Source: Owenweeksia sp. (GTDB taxonomy: Bacteria; Bacteroidota; Bacteroidia; Flavobacteriales; Schleiferiaceae). Taken from it: a stretch of DNA of 61,999 nt. This document shows, piece after piece, positions 20,294-29,525 of this stretch. The translations under genes were made by a program, and so were the position numbers. The stretch spans positions 1 to 61,999 of the forward strand of contig JANQPD010000056.1 of NCBI GenBank assembly GCA_028285465.1. The letters are read 5' to 3'. How positions within the stretch are numbered: position 1 is the stretch's first letter; each line of letters opens with the position of its first letter. The notes beneath the pieces were generated by a model. The model ran no database searches and was not told the origin of the DNA. It was given only the letters and a program-made list of their open reading frames with translations.

Positions 20294-21605
20294 TTTGTTC
20301 CTGTTGTATGTCTTTACTGGTATACACCTTACCATTGCGCCATGCTTCAATGGCCTGCCCCCATCCGTAGCGATAACTGGAAGAGCGGCTCAACTGGTAG
20401 TCATTATCCGTAAACGGGTTATTGAGCTTAGAAAAGGTAAAGTAATAAGAGAGGCTCGAAGTTTCATCCCCGTAGATCCAGGCTTCGCTTTCATTAAAGC
20501 GATACACCTTATCCGGGGGGCCATATACAATATACATAATGCCACGGTCTGTTTTCCATCCTTCTATATAACTGCTAAAGAGCAGGTTGGCTTCTTGTAC
20601 CCGGTTAAAAAAGCTTCCTAGTAAAATTTTAGAACGTTCCATACTTCCTGAACGTTCCAGCCAAAAGGTATTGATCTCTTCGCGCAACCTGGCTTTTTCG
20701 CCTCCAGCTTCTAGTAAACCATTATACTCCCGTTTGGTAGTAATGTAGCGCATAGGGCCTACCATTTGTGCATGTGTAGCCACGTAGGGAAATTGTGGAT
20801 AAAAATTATAAAGGGTGAAGCCGGCCCATTGGGTGGTGTCTTTCCTGAAGTGATAAAATCCCTCTGCCGCCAGGTATAGTATTGTGTCAGCACGTACTAA
20901 AAAGGTTGTATCCGGGGCGAGTTCAAAAGTGGTTTTATTCGGGCTTGAATAGGGGGGGAGAGCTAGTGGAAAGTTCCTTTTGTAATAGCTCACATACAAA
21001 ACGGGACTGTTTTGCCGGCAATCTATGCGGAACGGAATGTTACTGGGCAAGTGGTTTTTAAAGAGAGGGTTCCCTATTGTATCTGTGAGCAGGTAGTTTT
21101 GTGCACTATGCGTAGAATTCCTGTCGAGGCAAAGGAAATTGTTAAAACTCAGGTTTCGGTTGTTGTCTACAATGGTAATGTCCAGGATGTAATGCTTGCG
21201 CCCAAAGCCGTTGAAAGGAGCTACGTCAAAATAACCGAAAACCACCTTCCCGTTTGGTTTTTCTTCAACGTCTCCCAGCTTGAACTCAGCGGTATCTAAC
21301 ACCAAAGGATTTTCAAAACTGTCTATTAATTTGTACTTGATCGTGAAATCGGCCTTGTAGTTGTTGGTGTTGGCCTGCCGTACATACAGCAATTCTTCGC
21401 TGCTGAGGCGGTAAAAGATGCGACTGGTATCTGCATTCTTGTGGTATACAACATAATGCGGCCTCGGAGCTAAAGACCGGAAATCATAGAGGTAATTCAC
21501 GTTCGGCCTGGAAAAAGAGGAACCACTTCCGCAAGATTGAAGGAGCCATGCTCCTCCAAGCAGGAGCATCAGCTTAAAAAGAATAAAGGATGCTTTGTGT
21601 ATCAT
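20241..21605 (-). CDS. GWxTD-domain lipoprotein
   Basis: A 454-residue putative lipoprotein: lipobox LLQSC about residue 25 after a hydrophobic leader. The C-terminal part carries the GWxTD-domain pattern, including SYIEGWKTDRGIMYIVYGPPD and ESEAWIYGDE; the domain is found in Bacteroidota and Acidobacteriota exported proteins and has no assigned activity. The first ~250 residues look like beta-sandwich repeats. It is first in the segment before rlmB and the M1 peptidase and has its own exact -7 promoter match just upstream. The second methionine (residue 13) is an alternative start if the leader is very short. Confidence 0.85.
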   Translation of the reverse strand: MIHKASFILFKLMLLLGGAWLLQSCGSGSSFSRPNVNYLYDFRSLAPRPHYVVYHKNADTSRIFYRLSSEELLYVRQANTNNYKADFTIKYKLIDSFENPLVLDTAEFKLGDVEEKPNGKVVFGYFDVAPFNGFGRKHYILDITIVDNNRNLSFNNFLCLDRNSTHSAQNYLLTDTIGNPLFKNHLPSNIPFRIDCRQNSPVLYVSYYKRNFPLALPPYSSPNKTTFELAPDTTFLVRADTILYLAAEGFYHFRKDTTQWAGFTLYNFYPQFPYVATHAQMVGPMRYITTKREYNGLLEAGGEKARLREEINTFWLERSGSMERSKILLGSFFNRVQEANLLFSSYIEGWKTDRGIMYIVYGPPDKVYRFNESEAWIYGDETSSLSYYFTFSKLNNPFTDNDYQLSRSSSYRYGWGQAIEAWRNGKVYTSKDIQQEQNESDQRIRAQQRAPYWY

Positions 21606-21615
21606 TCTGACAGAA

Positions 21616-21623
21616 CAAAGTTA
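21616..21623 (-). promoter_or_regulatory. Bacteroidota -7 element for the GWxTD gene
   Basis: Reads TAACTTTG on the minus strand, an exact TAnnTTTG match, but only 10 bases before the ATG at 21605. If used, the mRNA leader would be just a few bases. Confidence 0.4.
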
Positions 21624-21664
21624 GTGTTTAACTACAACGGATAGGATGTACATTTCGTTTGTGT

Positions 21665-23329
21665 TTAAAAACGACTGATGTAACCGAAATGGATCTTTGA
21701 TGTTCTGAAGTCGAATCCATTTTGCCGGTCGCGACCCAATGCATAAAATAAGGAGAAGATGCCCGCATTGGTCCTGAAACTTAACCCGGCTCCTATTCCC
21801 ATGTATACATTGCTGCTGTATAGGTTGTTTGCGGTGTTCTCGGCAAAAGCCACATCAGAAAAAGCGGTAATGTAATCAAAGCTGTTGAGCATGTAGCGGT
21901 ATTCAAGCGTAGCAATGGCATAGCTGCTTGTAAAGATTTGTTGTTCGTTGAAGCCACGCAAACTTTTTAAGCCGCCTATGCGGTACAGTTCATTGGTAAA
22001 AAGACCTTCTCCAAAAAGAGACTCCGAGTTTAAGCGGGTAAGGAATACATGGCGTTTTGCGAAGAGGCTGTATTTAGATAAAAGCAGTTGCCAACCGTAT
22101 TGCGTGCTTACGGTTTCCCGGTTATCACGGCTTGCTGTAAAGCCAAATGCATTGATCTGGTATCCCCTGCGGGGGATGAGTACACGGTCGGTCTTAAAGA
22201 GCTCCAGGCCAAGTTTGTACTGGGTGGTAGTAAAATTGCCAAAACCGGAAAGGGTGTTCTGCAAGGTATTAGAAGCTTTATACCCGATCCCACCGCTAAC
22301 GAGACTTCCTCCACCCAGGTAGTATTTAACCAGGCCTTCTGCATCGGTATTTACAAAACTGCTGTCCTGTCTGAAAATATTAAAACTACCTGCGAGCCAA
22401 AAGGGCGTTTTAAACACAAAGGGAAGCACTAGCCCGGCATTCAGGCTTTGTACGCTTTCATCCGGGCTCCGCCAGCGCAGTTTAATTTCTTCCCCTGTTT
22501 TAAACACATTGAGCAGGCGCAGTTGAAATTCTCCGTTCAGCGTGGTTTCTCCCTCCGGTGTAGTGTTTAACCCGATTACACCGTCTACTTGATTGCTCTT
22601 TTCCTCCTTCATATATAAGAACAGAGTGCTTTTCTCTTCCGTGAAAGCCAGCGCAGGTGCGGCTGTAAAGCCCAGGTACTCTACCTGCCCGATAAGCTCG
22701 GGAAGTTCTTTTATATAACTTTCCCGGTAAGGCATACCCTTTTTAAAGTTGAGAAAATAGCGTAAAACATTAGGGCTGAACTTTGTATAGCCCTTTATTA
22801 CCAGGCTGTCTATGGTAATGTAAGGACCCGGATCAACGTGCAATACCGCTTCTAATGTGTCCTCTTGTAATTTCAATTCCTTAAGCTCACTTTGGGCAAA
22901 CGGATAGCCATTTTCTTCCAGGTAGGCAGCCAACTGCTCCTGGAAATTTGCCAGGCCCTCAGGGTTTTGGAAGACCCCATCGTTTAAAACTAACTCAGGT
23001 TCGGTAATGTAAAGGCTGTCCGTAAGCATTATCTGCAATGCTTTAAACACGATCCTTGGACCTGCATCGACATGCAATGTTGCCGTACTGTCTGAGAAAG
23101 TGAGCCTGCCACTGGATTGTAAATACCCCGCCCTACAAAGCTGGTTCTTGTAGCCTGCCATACGCTGCCAAATAGCCAGAGAGTCTATTTTTTGATCGCT
23201 CGGCTGTTTGTCCAGTAGCTTTTCGATTTCTTCATCAGCCGAAAGGCGAAAGAGGTAATTTGACTGCCCCTTTAAACAGCAGCTCAACAACAAACAAAAA
23301 ACAAATACCAGGTTCTTTACAACGACCAA
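21665..23329 (-). CDS. BamA/TamA-family (Omp85) outer membrane protein
   Basis: A 554-residue outer membrane protein with a signal peptide (FVFCLLLSCCLKGQS). The N-terminal ~200 residues look like POTRA-type folds (DSLVIKGYTKFSPNVLRYFLNFKKG is the typical POTRA end). They are followed by a beta-barrel with the Omp85 signature LKSLRGFNEQQIF and a final strand ending in an aromatic (IHFGYISRF). This is a surface antigen/Omp85 homologue shorter than BamA (few POTRAs), so more like TamA or a dedicated secretion partner. Its start overlaps the ung stop by 13 bases. It is a separate copy from the organism's main BamA, presumably elsewhere. Confidence 0.88.
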   Translation of the reverse strand: MVVVKNLVFVFCLLLSCCLKGQSNYLFRLSADEEIEKLLDKQPSDQKIDSLAIWQRMAGYKNQLCRAGYLQSSGRLTFSDSTATLHVDAGPRIVFKALQIMLTDSLYITEPELVLNDGVFQNPEGLANFQEQLAAYLEENGYPFAQSELKELKLQEDTLEAVLHVDPGPYITIDSLVIKGYTKFSPNVLRYFLNFKKGMPYRESYIKELPELIGQVEYLGFTAAPALAFTEEKSTLFLYMKEEKSNQVDGVIGLNTTPEGETTLNGEFQLRLLNVFKTGEEIKLRWRSPDESVQSLNAGLVLPFVFKTPFWLAGSFNIFRQDSSFVNTDAEGLVKYYLGGGSLVSGGIGYKASNTLQNTLSGFGNFTTTQYKLGLELFKTDRVLIPRRGYQINAFGFTASRDNRETVSTQYGWQLLLSKYSLFAKRHVFLTRLNSESLFGEGLFTNELYRIGGLKSLRGFNEQQIFTSSYAIATLEYRYMLNSFDYITAFSDVAFAENTANNLYSSNVYMGIGAGLSFRTNAGIFSLFYALGRDRQNGFDFRTSKIHFGYISRF

Positions 23330-23994
23330 TCTATGGGAGTTTGATTATGTGCTTTTAAGGCAGCGTTGGCTTTTGAGAAAGGGCGTGATCCCAGGAACCC
23401 CCTGTGTGCCGAAAAAGGAGAGGGGTGTGTAGACTCCAACACGGTATGCTTATGCGTGTCGATAATGGTTTTTTTGCTTTGGGCAAAAGCTCCCCACAAT
23501 AGAAAAACCATGTGTTCCTTTTGGTCAGAAAGGGTTTTGATCACGGCATCGGTAAAAAACGCCCAGCCAATGTTTCGGTGCGAAGCGGGCTCGGACTTGC
23601 GTACGGTAAGAATGGCATTCAACAGCAAAACGCCTTGGGCTGCCCACGGCTTTAGAAACCCGTGGTTGGGAGGGGTGATGTGCAGATCATCTTGCAACTC
23701 CTTATAGATGTTCACCAGAGAGGGAGGGATGGAGACCCCTTTGTTTACGGAAAAGGAGAGTCCATGGGCCTGGTTAGGTCCATGATAGGGATCCTGACCG
23801 AGTATAACAACCTTTACTTCGTTAAAAGGCAAAGTGTTGAACGCCTCAAAAATGTGGCTGCCCTTGGGGTAAATAATGTGCTTTGTTTTCTCCAGCTTCA
23901 GGGTGTGCACCAGGCTTTGAAAATAAGGCTTGTCAAATTCGGGCTGGAGTGCCTTATACCAACTTTCTTCAATCTGCGGACGTATGGATGACAT
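23317..23994 (-). CDS. ung: Uracil-DNA glycosylase
   Basis: Removes uracil from DNA to start base-excision repair. The 225-residue family 1 enzyme has the catalytic water-activating loop GQDPYHGPNQAHG (Asp68), the uracil pocket region VLLLNAILTVRKSEPASH, and the leucine-loop HPSPFSAHRGF. It is the first gene of a minus-strand cluster with the BamA-like gene, which overlaps its stop. It diverges from the small lipoprotein/ytxJ operon. Confidence 0.97.
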   Translation of the reverse strand: MSSIRPQIEESWYKALQPEFDKPYFQSLVHTLKLEKTKHIIYPKGSHIFEAFNTLPFNEVKVVILGQDPYHGPNQAHGLSFSVNKGVSIPPSLVNIYKELQDDLHITPPNHGFLKPWAAQGVLLLNAILTVRKSEPASHRNIGWAFFTDAVIKTLSDQKEHMVFLLWGAFAQSKKTIIDTHKHTVLESTHPSPFSAHRGFLGSRPFSKANAALKAHNQTPIDWSL

Positions 23995-24056
23995 AGAAAT
24001 ACTAAATGAGAAGTTCGAGAGTTTTCTTTTATAGTAAGCTTCTTAGGCAAAATAAC

Positions 24057-24064
24057 TAACTTTG
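24057..24064 (+). promoter_or_regulatory. Bacteroidota -7 element for the small lipoprotein-ytxJ-lipA operon
   Basis: TAACTTTG matches TAnnTTTG exactly, 47 bases before the ATG at 24112, in the divergent spacer after ung. Confidence 0.45.
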
Positions 24065-24111
24065 TGGCTTATCTATTGTTGTTAATTGCATACTTACACA
24101 ATATTAAATTT

Positions 24112-24237
24112 ATGAAGAAGGTTTTGGTGATAATAGTTTTAGCCGTAGCCGGAATGGCGCTACAGTCTTGTGGCGGAGCCGAAAAATGCCCTACCTATAC
24201 ACACAATAGTACAACACCCACCGAAAATATTGGTTGA
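24112..24237 (+). CDS. Small (41-residue) putative lipoprotein
   Basis: An ATG-TGA frame of 41 codons beginning MKKVLVIIVLAVAGMALQSCGG: a lipoprotein leader of usual length with lipobox LQSC at about residue 20, then a ~22-residue polar tail (AEKCPTYTHNSTTPTENIG). It has an exact -7 promoter match upstream and ends 4 bases before the bacilliredoxin gene, so it is probably the leader gene of that operon. The tail contains one extra Cys. Function unknown; very small lipoproteins next to redox genes recur in Bacteroidota, but I cannot name this family. Confidence 0.65.
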   Translation: MKKVLVIIVLAVAGMALQSCGGAEKCPTYTHNSTTPTENIG

Positions 24238-24241
24238 TTAA

Positions 24242-24586
24242 ATGGACGCCATCGACCTGCATAGCATTGCGCAATTACAGGAAGTAGATAATGCTTCACG
24301 TGCATCGGAACGCGGTGTCGTGATCTTTAAGCACAGTACACGCTGTGCCATTAGCGGTATGGCCCTGGGCAGGTTCAGGAGAGAGTGGAACATGGACCAG
24401 GAGCAAATGCCGGTTTTTTTGCTGGATCTCTTACGTAACCGGGAAGTGTCAAATGAAATTGCGAAGCGTTATAATATACCTCATGAGTCTCCACAGGTTT
24501 TACTGATAAAAGGGGGAGAAGCGGTTTATACTGCCTCGCATTACAGCATTCGGGCCCAAGATTTGGAGGAGTATGCGCATGCCTAA
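24242..24586 (+). CDS. ytxJ: YtxJ-type monothiol bacilliredoxin
   Basis: A 114-residue thioredoxin-fold protein of the YtxJ (DUF2847) family, which reduces or exchanges bacillithiol mixed disulfides. The single active Cys is in KHSTRCAIS (Cys35), the position of the monothiol TCPIS/CAIS motif; the cis-proline loop is ESPQVLLI. Presence of the family suggests that the organism makes bacillithiol, as reported for several Bacteroidota. It lies 4 bases after the small lipoprotein gene and overlaps the next gene by 14 bases, leading to lipA, another thiol/sulfur gene. Confidence 0.88.
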   Translation: MDAIDLHSIAQLQEVDNASRASERGVVIFKHSTRCAISGMALGRFRREWNMDQEQMPVFLLDLLRNREVSNEIAKRYNIPHESPQVLLIKGGEAVYTASHYSIRAQDLEEYAHA

Positions 24587-25316
24587 AGCTCTATTCCTTA
24601 TACCTTTCTTTTTTATTTCCCTGCTTGCTAAGGCGCAGTTGGAAACATCCGCAGACTTTAGAAGAACCGTATATGATCGAGAATATACTTTCGGCATAAG
24701 TGGCCATACCCGTGGATATACTGTAAACGGACGTTATTTGAAATACCAGGATGGTTTTGTAAAGCAAGGCTTTGAATTAGACCTGGCCAAACTGCGGCAT
24801 CCGAAGGAAGTGCGTTCGAGTATTCTGAGTTCAAATTCCAGAGGCTTTGTTTTCGGCAGGATCAATTCCTTTTATACCGCGCGTTTTGGGTACATCAGGG
24901 AGAAGATTATGTATGACAAGACCGATCAGGGAACGGTAAGTATCTCGCTGGTGACCAGTGGTGGACTGAGCCTTGGCCTGCAAAAGCCTGTGTATGTGAT
25001 TGTAGCTCAGGAAAATGAAAATCGTTCAATAGAACGATACAACCCTTTGGAACAAACGGCGTCTATTACGGGGGAGGCCAATTGGTTTACCGGCTTGTTC
25101 AGAACAAAATTACGCCCCGGGGTGTATGGAAAACTAGGCGTAGCTTTTGATTATGACTTGCTGGATAGCAAAGTAACGTCCCTCGAAACAGGAGTCATTT
25201 ATGACTTCTTTTTCGCAGATGTTCCTATTTTTTTTGAAACATCGAACACGTCCATTAATGTGCCCGGCTTTTTTCAGATTTATATTGCCGCAAATTTTGG
25301 ATACAAGAAAAATTGA
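24573..25316 (+). CDS. Conserved exported protein, probable outer membrane beta-barrel
   Basis: A 247-residue protein with an N-terminal signal (FLIPFFFISLLAKAQ) and many alternating hydrophobic/aromatic strands (YTFGISGHTRGYTVNGRYL, FTARFGYIREKIMYD, GGLSLGLQKPVYVI), ending in FQIYIAANFGYKKN, an outer membrane-like C-terminal strand. No catalytic motif is visible. It sits between ytxJ (14-base overlap) and lipA (3-base gap); similar proteins next to lipA occur in other Bacteroidota, to my recollection. Function unknown. ATG 24579 is an alternative start. Confidence 0.72.
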   Translation: MRMPKALFLIPFFFISLLAKAQLETSADFRRTVYDREYTFGISGHTRGYTVNGRYLKYQDGFVKQGFELDLAKLRHPKEVRSSILSSNSRGFVFGRINSFYTARFGYIREKIMYDKTDQGTVSISLVTSGGLSLGLQKPVYVIVAQENENRSIERYNPLEQTASITGEANWFTGLFRTKLRPGVYGKLGVAFDYDLLDSKVTSLETGVIYDFFFADVPIFFETSNTSINVPGFFQIYIAANFGYKKN

Positions 25317-25319
25317 GAT

Positions 25320-26198
25320 ATGAGTGTAGTTGCAGATGCACCTATTATAGAGAAACGCACACAGAAGCCTAAATGGCTCCGTGTAAAATTACCCACCGGG
25401 CAAAACTACCGCAGTTTGCGAAAACTGGTTGATGACTACCAGTTGCATACAATCTGCGAGAGTGGCAACTGCCCAAATATGGGAGAGTGCTGGGGAGCGG
25501 GTACCGCTACGTTTATGATTTTGGGAAATACATGTACCCGGAGTTGTGGGTTTTGTGCAGTAAAAACGGGTCGCCCGGATGAGGTAGACTGGGATGAACC
25601 GGAACGCGTAGCCCGCTCGGTAAAGCTGATGAACGTTAAGCACTGCGTAATTACTTCTGTTGACCGGGATGACCTCCGAGACGGGGGCTCGATCATATGG
25701 AAAGAAACTGTACAAGCGGTACGCAGGATGAGCCCGGGCACTACTATGGAAACGTTGATCCCGGATTTTAAATACGAGACCCGGAACATCGACCGTATTG
25801 TAGAAGCGGCCCCTGAAATAGTAAGCCATAATATTGAAACCGTGCGCAGGCTTACCCGTAAAGTACGCATCCAGGCGCAGTACGATAGAAGTATGGCAGT
25901 GTTAAGGTATCTCAAAGACGCAGGTCTGCCCCGCACGAAAAGCGGAATTATGCTGGGCTTGGGAGAAAAGGAAAACGAGGTAATAGAAAGCCTGGCTGAT
26001 TTGAGAAAAGCCAAAGTAGACATTGTAACGCTGGGGCAATACTTGCAGCCTACGCCTAAGCATTTACCTGTACAGGAGTACATTGCCCCCGAACAATTTG
26101 AAAAATACAAAGAGATAGGCTTGGATATGGGCTTCCGGTATGTAGAAAGCGGGCCTTTGGTAAGGTCTTCTTATCATGCCGAGAAACATATGTTTTAA
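25320..26198 (+). CDS. lipA: Lipoyl synthase
   Basis: Radical SAM enzyme that inserts sulfur at C6 and C8 of protein-bound octanoyl groups, making lipoyl cofactor. The auxiliary 4Fe-4S cluster Cys are in [12 protein letters not shown] (46, 51, 57), the radical SAM cluster in CTRSCGFC (72, 76, 79), and the C-terminal conserved Ser in VRSSYHA. The 292-residue length is standard. It is the last gene of the small lipoprotein-ytxJ operon. Confidence 0.98.
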   Translation: MSVVADAPIIEKRTQKPKWLRVKLPTGQNYRSLRKLVDDYQLHTICESGNCPNMGECWGAGTATFMILGNTCTRSCGFCAVKTGRPDEVDWDEPERVARSVKLMNVKHCVITSVDRDDLRDGGSIIWKETVQAVRRMSPGTTMETLIPDFKYETRNIDRIVEAAPEIVSHNIETVRRLTRKVRIQAQYDRSMAVLRYLKDAGLPRTKSGIMLGLGEKENEVIESLADLRKAKVDIVTLGQYLQPTPKHLPVQEYIAPEQFEKYKEIGLDMGFRYVESGPLVRSSYHAEKHMF

Positions 26199-26215
26199 GC
26201 GTAACCTTTGTGCTA

Positions 26216-26223
26216 TATATTTG
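26216..26223 (+). promoter_or_regulatory. Bacteroidota -7 element for the BNR-repeat T9SS protein
   Basis: TATATTTG matches TAnnTTTG exactly, 27 bases before the ATG at 26251. A near match (AACCTTTG) lies 13 bases earlier. Confidence 0.45.
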
Positions 26224-26250
26224 TGAACTTTTGAAAATAAATAATAGAGA

Positions 26251-29200
26251 ATGAAAAGAGGATTATTAATTGGAGCAGTAGTGGGAGCCGTGGCCGTTTC
26301 GGGCCTTATGATGAAGGAATACTGCTTTTCTCACTCGGATAATATTGGGTACTATACACCTCGTGTAAAAGAAGCTCCGAAATACGAGTACGGATGGGCA
26401 GGTGCCAGCGAATACCTCGAGAGTATGCGTGTAAACCAGGTTACAGGCGAGATAGACCCTGCAGATGTGCTGGCGGCCCGTGCCCAGGCCAATAAAATGG
26501 AGCGGATGGGCAAAACAGGCGCCATAGGTTTGCAATGGGAAAACTTAGGGCCTAATAATATTGGCGGACGTACCCGTGCCATTATTTATGATCAAAGCAA
26601 CCCCGAAATTATTTATGCAGGAAGCGTAAGCGGGGGCTTGTTTAAATCTACCAACGGAGGCAATTCCTGGACACAAGTAAACGATATGGCCGAGAACCTG
26701 GCGGTTGTAAGCCTGGCACAGGCTCCTGACGGCACGATCTATTATGGTACCGGAGAAGGTATGTATGCTTCTTCTGCCGGAAGGGATGACATAACCAATG
26801 CTTCTCTGGGAGGCGGGTTGTTTAAATCTACGGATGGAGGAAACACATTCCAGTTGGTTGCTTCTACAGAACCCGTAGCGAATACTACTTCTGCAGAGTT
26901 TGCGGCCATTGGTAAAATTGTAATTGACCCAAACAATAGCCAGCGTATCTTTCTGGCTACAAACAGGGGGATCAGAAGATCGGATGATGGAGGCCTTACC
27001 TGGGTAAACCCGCTTAGTCCTCTTTCCGAAAGCGCCCTGGACATGGTAGGGAACAGCACGGGAGGCATTTGGCTGAAGCAAGGAAGAAGGGTGTATTTTT
27101 CACCGACGGGAGACAATGGCAGTTTCAACGAGGTGGATGGTCTTCCAATTACCAATGCCCGCGCTCGTTTGGCCGTTGCCCCTACCGATGATAATTACGT
27201 GTACTGTGTGATCATAGGATCTGATAACGGTTTTTCGGAGGCCTATCAAACTACTGACGGAGGAGCAAACTGGGCAAGAATAGGGCAAAGAAGCCCTCTG
27301 TTGAACCCGCATAGAACGCAAGGAAGGTATAATAATGCATTAGCTGTTTCTCCGCTGGATAAAGAACGGATTATTGTAGGAGGTGTAGAGCTTTGGGAAT
27401 GGAGCTCTTCCAATGGTTGGCTACAAATAGCTTCTTTGGGCGGGGCCAGTGTAGGCTCTCCCTTTTATGTACATGCAGATGATCATGCAGTGGCTTTTCA
27501 TCCTACCCGTCCTAATGAAATTTTGATAGGTAACGATGGAGGCGTATTTAAGAGCGTTAATAATGGTGTTACCTGGGCGCCTTTAAATAGGGAGTATGTT
27601 ACTACGCAGTTCTTTTCAATTGGAGTTGGTAAAGACGGAGAGCTACTGGGAGGTACCCAGGATAACGGAACCCTCTTTGTTTCCCCGGAAAGTTTTTTTA
27701 GCAGGCAGGGGGTACGGACAAACAGCATAAACTTTAAAGGTAGCCTGAGAGACGGAGACGGTGGTTTTGCTGAGATTTCACACCTGAATCCCTTAGTGGC
27801 GTTTAAAGAAATGCAGTACGGGGTTTTGGGACGTACTTCCGATAGCGGCAACACCTTTAATGAGTTTTACGATTACAGGCGAATGGACCCTGAAGGCTTT
27901 GCAGGAGACGGTACTTCAAATTTTGCAAGTTTTGTAATGCCCTTCTTACTTTGGGAAAAACTGGATGATCCACTCAGCGAAGACTCGCTTACCTTTGTGG
28001 CTGATTCGGCAGTAACCAGTCTTGGTTTTGGCAATGGAGGAACCAGCTATTCCGGGCAGATGCAGTTTAAACAAGCGTCTACGAAATTTGTATCGGGAGG
28101 CTTTACGATCGAAGTGGCAAATACCAATATTTCGCTACAGGCAGGAGCCGATGATACGTTAAGAGGAGATGGTACCGGGTATTTTGATGTGAACACCGGT
28201 CAGTTTACAGTGACTTTCAACCAAGCGGTTACACTTGAAATAGTAGCAAAAGCGGCAACGCGTTATGACGCAGGTTCCGTTCTGTTCTTAAACTCCGCTA
28301 CGAATGATCTTCCGATCAATTATACTTTAGGCGCTGATCTCGAACCCAATGAATCCGTTAAAATTCAGGATCCTGTTCAGTCTACTTTCTTTGTAGGCTT
28401 GCGTGCCTACGACCAGGTAGCCAATCCGAACCGGAACAGAAAGGGTGGGATCTGGATGACGCGTGAAGCTTTAAGCAAGCCTTTGACGACTCCCGAGTGG
28501 TTTCACATTGCCGATCTGGGAAATAACGAAACGCCTATGAGCATGCAAATCTCGCACGATGGCAATACTTTATACGTAGGAACTACCCAGGGCCGTTTAT
28601 ACCGCATTACGAACATAAATGCCGCCCGGGATAGTGCCAGTACAGATATTGATGATGTTTACCTTCAAGGGAACCTGGACAGAACCAATACATCGGTTAT
28701 TGAAACAGACGTGATCCGCACGTTCGGAGGCAGGGCAATTACAGGTATCGCGGTAAATAGCCAGAATTTGAACCAGGTGGTAGTAACCCTGGGGAACTAT
28801 GGCAATACCCGTTATGTGGAAAGAACAAATAATGCTTTAGCAGCGAATCCTATATTTACAAACATAACCGGCGATCTGCCTCCACAGCCTTATTACGCGG
28901 CTACATTTAACTACAACGACCCTACGGGCGAACAGTTGATTTTAGGTGGTGAGGATGGCATTTACACTACGGAAGACGTTAATGCGGCAAACGTAACGTA
29001 TACAAAAGAAAATGATGGTTTCGCCAATGTTCCGGTATTTGATCTGCGCCAGCCCCGTACCATTCGCTATGATTTGAAGACAAATCAAGATTTTGAAGGC
29101 ACGATCTATGCAGGTACGTATGGCCGTGGGTTTTACAGGACAAATACTACGGCTGATTACATCAGCATTGATGAGCCCGACCCTGTAGTTGCAGCAGCTA

Positions 29201-29460
29201 CTAAAGAGGCGCTGAACATTTTCCCCAATCCCGCTTCAGATAGAGTAAACATCAAGTTAAACCTCACAGAGAGAAGTGATGTGAAGTTAACAGTACGCGA
29301 CCTGAGTGGAAAACTGGTAAAAGCAGTTTCTTTGGATAAGGTAGATAAAGGTGTGGATCAGCTTCCATTAGATGTAAGCGGCCTTAGAAACGGAACGTAT
29401 ATTGTGATGCTTCAAATCAACAACAAGGCTACTACCGGCAAACTTATTGTGACGCACTAA
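26251..29460 (+). CDS. Large BNR/Asp-box beta-propeller protein with T9SS type A sorting domain
   Basis: A 1069-residue exported protein. The N-terminus has a hydrophobic leader (LLIGAVVGAVAVSGL). Residues ~100-530 hold at least six Asp-box/BNR turns (STNGGNSW, STDGGNTF, SDDGGLTW, TTDGGANW, SVNNGVTW, TSDSGNTF), as in sialidase- or Vps10/sortilin-like propellers; more propeller-like strands follow near 740-950. The last ~80 residues are a type A sorting domain (LNIFPNPASDRVNIKLNL, ending GKLIVTH). No sialidase or glycosidase catalytic residues can be assigned. It is monocistronic with its own promoter match and a strong terminator. Probably a surface or secreted binding protein; function unknown. 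Confidence 0.85.
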   Translation: MKRGLLIGAVVGAVAVSGLMMKEYCFSHSDNIGYYTPRVKEAPKYEYGWAGASEYLESMRVNQVTGEIDPADVLAARAQANKMERMGKTGAIGLQWENLGPNNIGGRTRAIIYDQSNPEIIYAGSVSGGLFKSTNGGNSWTQVNDMAENLAVVSLAQAPDGTIYYGTGEGMYASSAGRDDITNASLGGGLFKSTDGGNTFQLVASTEPVANTTSAEFAAIGKIVIDPNNSQRIFLATNRGIRRSDDGGLTWVNPLSPLSESALDMVGNSTGGIWLKQGRRVYFSPTGDNGSFNEVDGLPITNARARLAVAPTDDNYVYCVIIGSDNGFSEAYQTTDGGANWARIGQRSPLLNPHRTQGRYNNALAVSPLDKERIIVGGVELWEWSSSNGWLQIASLGGASVGSPFYVHADDHAVAFHPTRPNEILIGNDGGVFKSVNNGVTWAPLNREYVTTQFFSIGVGKDGELLGGTQDNGTLFVSPESFFSRQGVRTNSINFKGSLRDGDGGFAEISHLNPLVAFKEMQYGVLGRTSDSGNTFNEFYDYRRMDPEGFAGDGTSNFASFVMPFLLWEKLDDPLSEDSLTFVADSAVTSLGFGNGGTSYSGQMQFKQASTKFVSGGFTIEVANTNISLQAGADDTLRGDGTGYFDVNTGQFTVTFNQAVTLEIVAKAATRYDAGSVLFLNSATNDLPINYTLGADLEPNESVKIQDPVQSTFFVGLRAYDQVANPNRNRKGGIWMTREALSKPLTTPEWFHIADLGNNETPMSMQISHDGNTLYVGTTQGRLYRITNINAARDSASTDIDDVYLQGNLDRTNTSVIETDVIRTFGGRAITGIAVNSQNLNQVVVTLGNYGNTRYVERTNNALAANPIFTNITGDLPPQPYYAATFNYNDPTGEQLILGGEDGIYTTEDVNAANVTYTKENDGFANVPVFDLRQPRTIRYDLKTNQDFEGTIYAGTYGRGFYRTNTTADYISIDEPDPVVAAATKEALNIFPNPASDRVNIKLNLTERSDVKLTVRDLSGKLVKAVSLDKVDKGVDQLPLDVSGLRNGTYIVMLQINNKATTGKLIVTH

Positions 29461-29484
29461 GCCGGTATTGTTAAATACTACTTT

Positions 29485-29520
29485 AAAGCCCCTTCGTTTT
29501 AGCGAAGGGGCTTTATTTTT
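29485..29520 (+). terminator. Intrinsic terminator after the BNR-repeat gene
   Basis: A perfect 12-bp stem AAAGCCCCTTCG/CGAAGGGGCTTT (29485-29496 with 29503-29514), a 6-base loop and a following TATTTTT tract. Confidence 0.9.
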
Positions 29521-29525
29521 GGGCC

